NCBI GenBank assembly: GCA_022796795.1 | Contig: JAAWJI010000001.1 | Coordinates: 142,410-206,409, forward strand | Origin: Lachnospiraceae bacterium | Lineage (GTDB): Bacteria; Bacillota; Clostridia; Lachnospirales; Lachnospiraceae | Length of the DNA: 64,000 nucleotides | Direction of reading: 5' to 3' | Part shown: positions 42,869-50,288 of the stretch, one piece after another | Layout of the letters: every line of letters begins with the position of its first letter | Numbering within the stretch: the stretch's first letter is position 1 | The notes under the pieces: model-generated | What the model saw: the letters and a program-made list of their open reading frames with translations, nothing else | What the model was told of the DNA's origin: nothing | Database searches by the model: none | Made by a program: the position numbers and the translations under genes

Positions 42869-45151
42869 ATGGAGCTTGTTTCCGAAAAGCTGGAAGGCTA
42901 TATTGAGCATGTGATTTATCACAGTGAAAATGGATATACGGTGTTTGTTCTGGTAAGCGAAGGGGAGGAAATTACCTGTGTGGGAAGCTTTTCCAGTCTA
43001 AGCGAGGGGGAATACCTGGAGCTGACCGGAACCTATAAGGTTCACCCCATGTACGGAGATCAGTTCCAGGTGGAGAGCTTTACCAGCGTGGCTCCCAGGG
43101 ATGCCCTGGCCATGGAGCGGTATCTGGGAAGCGGCGCCATCCGGGGAGTGGGAGCAGCCCTTGCGGCCCGGATCGTGCGGCGCTTTGGAGCGGATACGTT
43201 TCGCATCATTGAGGAGGAGCCGGAGCGCCTTGCGGAGATCAAGGGAATCAGTGAGAAAAAGGCCCGGGAAATTGCCGTTCAGGTAGAGGAGAAGCGGGAG
43301 CTGCGTCAGGCTATGCTTTTCCTGCAGCAATATGGGATTTCCGTTGCCCTGGCTGTGAAGATTTACCAGAAATACGGGGCGGAAATGTATGATAAAATGA
43401 AAAAAAATCCTTATCAGCTGGCGGATGACATTGAGGGCGTGGGATTTCGCACCGCAGATGAGATCGCACAGCGGGTGGGAATTCATAAGGATTCCGACTA
43501 CCGGGTGCGAAGCGGGATCCTCTATACCCTTTTGCAGGCCTCCGGAGAGGGACATACCTGCCTTCCCCGGGAACAGCTGATCCGGCAGGCGGTAGAGATT
43601 TTGCAGGTTCCCCAGGAGACCGTGGAAAAGCATCTGACAGATCTTTTCATAGAGCGGAAGCTTGTACAGCGCATGCTGCCGGATCCGGACAGAGGGCCCG
43701 GGGGGCTGCCGGAACCGGAAGAGATCCCCTTTTTCTACGCGGCGTCCTACTATCATATGGAGCTTAGCGTGGCCTCCATGCTCTGCGCTCTGAATCAGCC
43801 CCTGAAGGCAGACGAAGGGACGGCCCGGCGGCTGCGGCAGATCGAGCAGGCGTCGGAGATTAACCTTGAGGACCAGCAGAGAAGGGCCGTGGCCCAGGCT
43901 GTGGAAAATGGCCTGCTGATTGTTACAGGAGGCCCCGGCACGGGAAAAACAACGACCATTAATACGATTATCCGTTATTTTGAGGCAGAGAATCTGGAAA
44001 TCCTGCTGGCAGCCCCCACCGGCCGGGCAGCCAAGCGTATGACAGAGGCCACGGGATATGAGGCGCGGACCATTCACCGCATGCTGGAGCTGAGCGGCGG
44101 CCCGGAGCAGAGTCCGGGCCGGGCGGTCTTTCAGCGGGATTCGGAGAATCCTCTGGAGGCGGATGTGATTATTATTGATGAGATGTCCATGGTGGATCTG
44201 TATCTTATGCAGGCCCTTTTAAAGGCGGTGCTGCCGGGTACCCGGCTCATTCTGGTGGGAGACGTAAATCAGCTTCCCAGCGTGGGGCCGGGAAATGTGC
44301 TGCGAGATATGATAGATTCTGGAGTTTTTCCGGTGGTGCGGCTGAACCGCATTTTCCGTCAGGCTGCAAAGAGCGATATTATTGTCAATGCCCATAAGAT
44401 CAACCGGGGGGAGCCGGTGAAGCTTGACAATAAGAGCCGGGACTTCTTTTTCCTGGAGCGCCAGGATCCACGGGTGGTAGCCCGGGTGGTGTTGGCTCTG
44501 GTGCAGGAAAAGCTGCCCCGGTATGTGGACGCCAAACCCTTTGACATCCAGGTGCTGACCCCTATGCGGAAAGGGGCTCTGGGCGTAGAGCAGCTCAATG
44601 AAATTCTGCAGGAATATCTGAATCCCAGAGAAGAGGGAAAAGAGGAAAAGGAAGGAAAAAGGGGACTGTTCCGGGAGGGAGACAAGGTCATGCAGATCCG
44701 CAATGACTACCAGCTGGAATGGGAGGTCCGCAACCGGTACGGTATTGCGGTAGACAGAGGAATGGGAATCTTCAATGGCGATATGGGAATAATCCGGCAG
44801 ATCAATCATTTTGCGGAGAACATGCAGGTGGAATTTGACGAGGGCCGTATGGTGACCTATGATTTTAAACAGCTGGAGGAGCTGGAGCTGGCCTATGCTA
44901 TTACCATACATAAATCCCAGGGAAGCGAATATCCTGCGGTGGTGATTCCTCTTTTGGGAGGGCCACGCATGCTCATGAACCGAAACCTTCTGTATACGGC
45001 TGTGACCCGGGCCAGATCCTGTGTGACATTGGTGGGAAGCGCAGCCTCCTTTGAAAATATGGTGAACAATGAAAGCGAACAAAAGCGTTATTCCGGTCTT
45101 TCCGAGACTATTCGATCTTATCTATCCGCCCAGATGCCCCATGTGTCATGA
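42869..45151 (+). CDS. recD2: RecD2-type ATP-dependent DNA helicase
   Basis: A 760-residue superfamily 1B helicase. The N-terminal region has an OB-like start and three helix-hairpin-helix style repeats (GAIRGVGAALAARIV, IKGISEKKAREIA, IEGVGFRTADEIA). The motor follows, with Walker A GGPGTGKTT (Lys360), DEMSMVD and a C-terminal AITIHKSQGSEYP motif. RecD2 works in DNA repair and replication without RecBC. ATG 42869 with AGGAG nine bases upstream is chosen; a GTG at 42842 has weaker support. The last 83 bases overlap comF in another frame. Confidence 0.95.
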   Translation: MELVSEKLEGYIEHVIYHSENGYTVFVLVSEGEEITCVGSFSSLSEGEYLELTGTYKVHPMYGDQFQVESFTSVAPRDALAMERYLGSGAIRGVGAALAARIVRRFGADTFRIIEEEPERLAEIKGISEKKAREIAVQVEEKRELRQAMLFLQQYGISVALAVKIYQKYGAEMYDKMKKNPYQLADDIEGVGFRTADEIAQRVGIHKDSDYRVRSGILYTLLQASGEGHTCLPREQLIRQAVEILQVPQETVEKHLTDLFIERKLVQRMLPDPDRGPGGLPEPEEIPFFYAASYYHMELSVASMLCALNQPLKADEGTARRLRQIEQASEINLEDQQRRAVAQAVENGLLIVTGGPGTGKTTTINTIIRYFEAENLEILLAAPTGRAAKRMTEATGYEARTIHRMLELSGGPEQSPGRAVFQRDSENPLEADVIIIDEMSMVDLYLMQALLKAVLPGTRLILVGDVNQLPSVGPGNVLRDMIDSGVFPVVRLNRIFRQAAKSDIIVNAHKINRGEPVKLDNKSRDFFFLERQDPRVVARVVLALVQEKLPRYVDAKPFDIQVLTPMRKGALGVEQLNEILQEYLNPREEGKEEKEGKRGLFREGDKVMQIRNDYQLEWEVRNRYGIAVDRGMGIFNGDMGIIRQINHFAENMQVEFDEGRMVTYDFKQLEELELAYAITIHKSQGSEYPAVVIPLLGGPRMLMNRNLLYTAVTRARSCVTLVGSAASFENMVNNESEQKRYSGLSETIRSYLSAQMPHVS

Positions 45152-45803
45152 TGCGGTTCCTCTGGGACAGGGACTGATTTGCGCCTCCTGTCGTTCTCTG
45201 CCGGTGCGGGTGCAGGAGCCTTTTTGCATGAAGTGCGGAAAGCCTCTGGAGGATGAAAGTCTGGAATACTGCAAAAGATGCCAAAAACATTCCCACGCTT
45301 TTGACAGGGGACGGGGATTGTTTCGCTATGACGACCATATGCGCGCCTCCTTGGCCGCCTTCAAATACCATGGCCGCCGGGAGTACAGCATCTATTACGC
45401 CAGGGAAATGGCCCATGCTTTTGAAAGCCAGATCAGCTGCTGGCAGCCCCAGGCCCTGATTCCCATTCCCCTTCACAAAAGCCGGAGGCGTAAGAGAGGA
45501 TACAACCAGGCGGAGCTCACAGCCAGAGAGCTTGGACGGATGTTAAGGATTCCCGTGGATACAAAGGTGCTTTTGCGGTGTAAAAGAACCGCGCCCCAAA
45601 AGGATCTGAATGAGCGGCAGCGCAGGGAAAACCTGAAAACTGCTTTCAAAATTTCCGGGGATGATGTAAAATATAATACGGTTGTTCTGATTGACGATAT
45701 CTACACAACAGGCAGCACCATGGATGCGGCTGCCCGGGCCCTGAAAGAAAAGGGTGTGAGAAAGGTGTATTTTTTGTGTATTAGTATTGGAAGCGGCCGT
45801 TAA
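45069..45803 (+). CDS. comF: ComF family protein (phosphoribosyltransferase fold)
   Basis: A 244-residue protein. An N-terminal zinc-binding module has CPMC, CASC, CMKC and CKRC pairs. The C-terminal phosphoribosyltransferase domain has PLHKSRRRKRGYNQAE and the PRPP-binding VVLIDDIYTTGST. ComF is needed for DNA uptake in competent Bacillus, but relatives are common in non-competent bacteria. The start lies inside recD2, an 83-base overlap; the sequence FDLIYPPRCPMC that begins the family lies in the overlapped part, so the long overlap seems real. Confidence 0.88.
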   Translation: MKANKSVIPVFPRLFDLIYPPRCPMCHDAVPLGQGLICASCRSLPVRVQEPFCMKCGKPLEDESLEYCKRCQKHSHAFDRGRGLFRYDDHMRASLAAFKYHGRREYSIYYAREMAHAFESQISCWQPQALIPIPLHKSRRRKRGYNQAELTARELGRMLRIPVDTKVLLRCKRTAPQKDLNERQRRENLKTAFKISGDDVKYNTVVLIDDIYTTGSTMDAAARALKEKGVRKVYFLCISIGSGR

Positions 45804-45815
45804 ATGTGTTATACT
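45787..45815 (+). promoter_or_regulatory. Candidate promoter of the cdaA operon
   Basis: TTGGAA and TATACT (TG two bases earlier) are 17 bases apart at the very end of comF, 21 bases before the next gene. It could transcribe the two membrane-protein genes and cdaA-cdaR. Confidence 0.45.
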
Positions 45816-45836
45816 AAAAGGATAAAGGAGTGGCTT

Positions 45837-46292
45837 ATGTTAAATGAGGAAAAAATCAGACTCATGACAAAGGCAGCGGCCTATGAGGTTCATGAGGGAA
45901 AGAGAACCATCCCCATAAACAATTATTTCCGCGGGGATTATATCAGCCTGAACCTGATCTGGAGCTGGGTTTCCTATACGCTGGCTTTTGCCCTCTGTGC
46001 AGGGCTTTGGGGCGTTTATGAGATGGAATACCTGATGGGCAATCTTCATAAAATGGACCTGGCGGCATTTGCAAAGCAGGTAGTTACGATATATGTGGTG
46101 GGGCTGGCGGTTTATCTGATCATCACCTATATTGTTTACAGCTGGAGGTATATGAAAAACCGGAAAAGTCTTGCCGGTTACTACCAGATTCTAAAGCATA
46201 TCTCCGCCATTTACGATGCAGAGGGAAAGGCGGGGTCTGGCAATCATACCGCAGGAGGAACGAAACGAGATGACGACTTTACTGGAGTTTAG
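45837..46292 (+). CDS. Unknown two-helix membrane protein
   Basis: A 151-residue protein without a family I can name. The first 45 residues are charged and soluble (MLNEEKIRLMTKAAAYE), then two membrane helices lie at about 48-65 and 85-106, and a charged cytoplasmic tail ends the protein. ATG 45837 is chosen because AAAGGAG precedes it. The end overlaps the next gene by 23 bases, so the two are coupled, and both lie upstream of cdaA. A role linked to c-di-AMP or osmotic balance is only a guess from position. Confidence 0.75.
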   Translation: MLNEEKIRLMTKAAAYEVHEGKRTIPINNYFRGDYISLNLIWSWVSYTLAFALCAGLWGVYEMEYLMGNLHKMDLAAFAKQVVTIYVVGLAVYLIITYIVYSWRYMKNRKSLAGYYQILKHISAIYDAEGKAGSGNHTAGGTKRDDDFTGV

Positions 46293-47286
46293 GGAAAAAT
46301 TAAAATTATTTTATGCAAAGGCGGACATTTATGTGACGCCTATGCTGAAATTTATGCTGGCATTTCTGGCGTTTTTCATGATTAACCAGAATGTGGGGTT
46401 CATGAGCAGGCTGAAAAATCCGGCGATTATTTTGATTCTGGCATTGTTGTGCTCCTTTTTACCGGTAAATATGATTGCGGTATTTGCAGGACTCATGATC
46501 CTGGCACACGCTTACGCCCTGTCCCTGGAGGTCTTTGCCATTGCAGCCGTATTAATCCTGATTATGCTGCTGCTGTATTTCCGTATGGCACCCGGACACG
46601 GCTATCTTCTGGTGCTGTCGCCGGTTTTGTTTGCCTTAAAGATTCCCTATGCCCTGCCTCTGATTATGGGACTGGTGGGAACGCCGGTAGCTGCGGTTCC
46701 CATTGCCTGCGGCACTGTGGTTTATTATCTTCTCAAATATATGAAGCTAAATACCACCATACTCAGCGAGTCGGAATCGGAAACCATGCAGCAAAAGATC
46801 ATCTATCTCATTGAGAATGTGATTAACAACAAGGAAATGATGCTGGTAATTCTGGCCTTTGCCTTGACGCTGCTGCTGGTATATATGATCCGTCGGATGT
46901 CCGTGGATTATGCCTGGTATGCGGCGATTATTGTAGGCGCCATCACAGATTTTCTACTTATTTTGGTAGGAGGCATGGCGATGCACACCAGCATTGATCT
47001 GCTGCCTCTGACACTTGGAAGCCTGGTGGCCGTGGGCATTGCCATTGTGCTACAGTTTTTCTTGTTCAGTGTGGATTATTCCCGGACAGAGTATGTACAG
47101 TTTGAGGACGACGAATACTATTACTATGTAAAGGCTGTTCCCAAAGTCACCATTGCTGTCTCTGACAAAAAGGTAAAGAAGATTAACACCCAGAAAAAGA
47201 GTCAGGTAAAGGGAAGCTCCAAGTCCTCCTCCAAGACGGGGGCTCATGTGCAGGGAAGCAGTAAGACTGCCAGACAGGGAAGATAG
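46270..47286 (+). CDS. Unknown multi-pass membrane protein upstream of cdaA
   Basis: A 338-residue protein with about eight hydrophobic segments between residues 25 and 265, and a basic, Ser/Lys-rich cytoplasmic tail of about 60 residues. Just before the tail sits an acidic-aromatic patch (QFEDDEYYYYVKAVPKV). I do not recognise the family. ATG 46270, with CAGGAGGAACG upstream, is preferred over 46216. The gene ends 71 bases before cdaA. The conserved-looking tail may interact with a cytoplasmic partner, but no function is shown. Confidence 0.78.
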   Translation: MTTLLEFREKLKLFYAKADIYVTPMLKFMLAFLAFFMINQNVGFMSRLKNPAIILILALLCSFLPVNMIAVFAGLMILAHAYALSLEVFAIAAVLILIMLLLYFRMAPGHGYLLVLSPVLFALKIPYALPLIMGLVGTPVAAVPIACGTVVYYLLKYMKLNTTILSESESETMQQKIIYLIENVINNKEMMLVILAFALTLLLVYMIRRMSVDYAWYAAIIVGAITDFLLILVGGMAMHTSIDLLPLTLGSLVAVGIAIVLQFFLFSVDYSRTEYVQFEDDEYYYYVKAVPKVTIAVSDKKVKKINTQKKSQVKGSSKSSSKTGAHVQGSSKTARQGR

Positions 47287-47357
47287 AACCAGGCGGGAAA
47301 GCCAGGACAGAGCAAAATAATCGTTTTTTATGATTTATGAAAGGATAGATACACGGA

Positions 47358-48236
47358 ATGAATATCAGTAAATTTATGCAGCAGTATGTGAATCTGGATT
47401 CCATTCCGGAGATTACTAGAACTGATATTGTAGAAATCATTATTCTTTCCTTTATGATTTATCAGGTGATGGTATGGATTAAGCGGACCAGAACCTGGAG
47501 TCTTCTGAAGGGCTTTGTTGTGGTGGGCATTATTGTATTCTTTGCCTGGATTTTTGAGATGAGCACGATTCTGTGGCTGTTCCGCAATGTGTTCAGCATT
47601 GGAATCACAGCTCTGGTAATTGTATTTCAGCCTGAGCTTCGAAAGGCGCTGGAACAGCTGGGAAGGCGCAATCTGATCAGCTCCATGTTCAGCTTCGACA
47701 GCTCCAGGGGCGCAGAGCCCAGATTTACGGACCGGACCATCAACGAGATTGTAAAGGCGTCCTTTGAGATGGGGAAGGTAAAGACAGGGGCTCTCATGGT
47801 GATTGAGAGAAATACGCCTTTGGGAGAGTATGAGCGGACGGGAATTCATGTGGATGCGGTCCTGTCCAGTCAATTACTCATCAATATTTTCGAACACAAT
47901 ACCCCGCTCCATGACGGGGCGGTTTTGATTCGGGGAAACCGAATTGTATCGGCCACCTGTTATCTGCCGTTGTCGGATAATTTGCTGCTGAGCAAGGAGC
48001 TGGGCACCCGGCACCGGGCGGCAGTGGGAATCAGCGAGGTAACGGATTCCCTGACCGTGGTGGTGTCGGAGGAGACCGGGTATGTATCTGTGGCCATGGA
48101 AGGAGAGCTATTCCGTAATGTAGACGCTCATGGGCTGAGAAACCATTTGTCCGCTCTGCAGGATAAGAGCCAGGATACCCGGAAGTTCAGATTATGGAAA
48201 GGAAGGGGTAAGCATGAAGAAAAGGTTGATGAATAA
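47358..48236 (+). CDS. cdaA: Diadenylate cyclase CdaA
   Basis: A 292-residue membrane enzyme that joins two ATP into the second messenger c-di-AMP. Three N-terminal helices (about 25-39, 50-66, 72-90) precede the DAC domain with DGA at 186-188 (PLHDGAVL) and RHR at 218-220 (GTRHRAAVG), both essential in the family. It is normally the main c-di-AMP source in Firmicutes and controls potassium and osmolyte uptake. Its stop overlaps the cdaR start by 23 bases, so the proteins are made together. Confidence 0.96.
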   Translation: MNISKFMQQYVNLDSIPEITRTDIVEIIILSFMIYQVMVWIKRTRTWSLLKGFVVVGIIVFFAWIFEMSTILWLFRNVFSIGITALVIVFQPELRKALEQLGRRNLISSMFSFDSSRGAEPRFTDRTINEIVKASFEMGKVKTGALMVIERNTPLGEYERTGIHVDAVLSSQLLINIFEHNTPLHDGAVLIRGNRIVSATCYLPLSDNLLLSKELGTRHRAAVGISEVTDSLTVVVSEETGYVSVAMEGELFRNVDAHGLRNHLSALQDKSQDTRKFRLWKGRGKHEEKVDE

Positions 48237-49728
48237 CCTTGCCCTGAAGATTCTTTCCGTATTTGGGGCAATCCTGCTCTGGCTGGTGGTGGTAAATGTG
48301 GATGATCCGGTCAAAACAGAGACCTACACAGGAATCCGGGTGTCTATGCTCAATGAAAATGCCATTACCAGCAAGGGAAAGGTATATAAGATTGAGGATG
48401 ACAGCGATGTAATTTCCGTGTCCGTAAGCGCCAAACGGTCCGTGCATAAATATTTGACCAGCGCAGACTTTGTGGCTACCGCTGATATGGAAAAGGATAT
48501 TCAATATGATAATCTCATTGCTATCAATGTGACCTGCACGAATAAGAATGTGAAAAACGAGGACATTAAGAAGAGCCGGAACAATGTAAAGGTAAGCATT
48601 GAAGATTCAGCCACCGAAGAGTTTAATGTGGTGGTGAAATCCCGGGGGACCCCGGGAAGCGGTTATGTGGTAGGTGAGATGATTCCGGAGCAGCGAGTGA
48701 TAGCCGTTACTGGACCTGCTTCCATTATTGCCCGAATCAAGCGCATTGAGGCAGAGGTGGATGTGACCGGAAGGACGGCGGACGATACGGTGATCTGCGG
48801 TCTCAATATGCTGAACAGCGACGGAGACCAGCTGGATACCACATACCTGCAGTACAATGGCAAGACTACCGGTATTTCCGTGAAGATTAATATGCTGAAG
48901 ACAAAGGAAGTGGCGCTGCGGTTTGGAGTCAGCGGGACCCCGGGAAGCGGAGCTGTGTATCGGGGACTTACCTATAAGCCTGAGGTGATAGAGGTGGCCG
49001 GTACGGTCAATGATCTCCAGGGGTTGTACGCCATTGATATTCCAGGGGAGGCTGTGAATATTGACGGATTGACGGAGACACAGACTGTGGAGGTAAGCCT
49101 GGCCCAGTATCTGCCCCAGAACCTTCGTCTGGTGGACGAGGCGGCGGACGGTCTGGCTGTGGTAACTGTGGAGATTGAGCAGCGTCAGATCAAAGAGGTG
49201 ACACTGCCCATATCCCGTGTGGCGTTGACAGGAATTCCCAGGGGCTACAGCGTAAGCTTTGGGGACCTGGAACAGGTTGTAATCCCGGTATCCGGTTTGG
49301 CGGAGGATTTGGAGGAGCTGAATCCGGACGAGATAGTCCTGGTTCTGGACGTGTCGGAGCACAGGAAAGCCGGCGAATATACAGGCACCCTGGCCGTACA
49401 TATTCCAGGAGATCTTGAGGTGGGATCTGAGATCCAGGTGGAATATGAGCTTTTGAAAGGAGCCAGCGGCTTGGGCAACTCGGAGCTGCCGGATGATATT
49501 TTAGGAGCCGGGGATTCCCAGGAGCCAAATCCAGGCTCTTCCGATGACGACAGTACAGCAGGAGCCGGTGGAACGGGCAGTTCTGGAACTGGTACGCCGG
49601 GAAGCAATGGAACCGGAGATCCTGGCATGGATGAATCCGGCGCCTCGGGAACCGAAGGGACTGGAACAGGCAGCGGGGGAACACCGGATGCCAGCGGGAC
49701 AGGGACGTCCGAAAACCAGGAAAGCTAA
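48214..49728 (+). CDS. cdaR: CdaA regulator CdaR (YbbR repeats)
   Basis: A 504-residue protein with one N-terminal membrane helix (about 8-28) and several outer YbbR repeats, seen as repeated blocks such as VKSRGTPGSGYVVG, FGVSGTPGSGAVYRG and ISRVALTGIPRGYSV. CdaR binds CdaA in the membrane and modulates its activity. The last 75 residues form a Gly/Ser/Thr/Pro/Asp-rich tail, longer than in many homologues and probably disordered in the cell wall. It is co-transcribed with cdaA. Confidence 0.93.
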   Translation: MKKRLMNNLALKILSVFGAILLWLVVVNVDDPVKTETYTGIRVSMLNENAITSKGKVYKIEDDSDVISVSVSAKRSVHKYLTSADFVATADMEKDIQYDNLIAINVTCTNKNVKNEDIKKSRNNVKVSIEDSATEEFNVVVKSRGTPGSGYVVGEMIPEQRVIAVTGPASIIARIKRIEAEVDVTGRTADDTVICGLNMLNSDGDQLDTTYLQYNGKTTGISVKINMLKTKEVALRFGVSGTPGSGAVYRGLTYKPEVIEVAGTVNDLQGLYAIDIPGEAVNIDGLTETQTVEVSLAQYLPQNLRLVDEAADGLAVVTVEIEQRQIKEVTLPISRVALTGIPRGYSVSFGDLEQVVIPVSGLAEDLEELNPDEIVLVLDVSEHRKAGEYTGTLAVHIPGDLEVGSEIQVEYELLKGASGLGNSELPDDILGAGDSQEPNPGSSDDDSTAGAGGTGSSGTGTPGSNGTGDPGMDESGASGTEGTGTGSGGTPDASGTGTSENQES

Positions 49729-49873
49729 ACGGGAACAACAGGAGCCGGTTTGGGGGAAACGGCCGGAACCAGCGGCAGACAGCCGGGAAGAGACGGAGAA
49801 GGAGCATCCTGACAGGTCTGCAGCATGAGAAAATTACAGCAGAAGAAGAGCTGGAGGAATGGGAGGTTTTACT

Positions 49874-50137
49874 ATGGTAAGCAAAAAAGTGGTCATCAAA
49901 AACCCGACAGGTCTGCACCTGCGTCCGGCAGGAATTTTGTGTAAGACTGCCATGCAGTTTAAGTCCCTGATTACATTTACCTTTGGGGCTACCACATCCA
50001 ATGCAAAAAGCGTGCTCAGCGTACTGGGAGCATGCGTCAAGTCCGGGGATGAGATCGAGTTGATTTGCAGCGGAGTGGACGAAGAGCTGGCACTGAAGAC
50101 TCTGGTGGACGCCATTGATAATGGTCTGGGAGAATAG
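49874..50137 (+). CDS. ptsH: HPr phosphocarrier protein
   Basis: An 87-residue protein of the sugar phosphotransferase system. His15 in TGLHLRPAG accepts phosphate from enzyme I, and Ser46 in NAKSVLSV is the site used by HPr kinase in Firmicutes for catabolite repression. Both residues are present, so this is a functional HPr rather than Crh. ATG 49874 is chosen with GGGAGG upstream. It follows cdaR by 145 bases, away from any enzyme I gene; a second HPr elsewhere is possible. Confidence 0.92.
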   Translation: MVSKKVVIKNPTGLHLRPAGILCKTAMQFKSLITFTFGATTSNAKSVLSVLGACVKSGDEIELICSGVDEELALKTLVDAIDNGLGE

Positions 50138-50288
50138 GCGTTTTTAGTTGGAGCATCAGAGGAACGTACCGGAATGATGAGAGAGAGGCACAGGCAGACC
50201 GGAGAGGATCCGGCCTGCCTGTTACCGGTCTGTGAAAAAACAGACAGAGCAGAAAAGAAACCGCATACCAGCGGCAATGGAGGTTGGA

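Noticed and set aside
42998..44077. 359-codon antisense frame
   Set aside because: It lies entirely opposite recD2, which is strongly supported.
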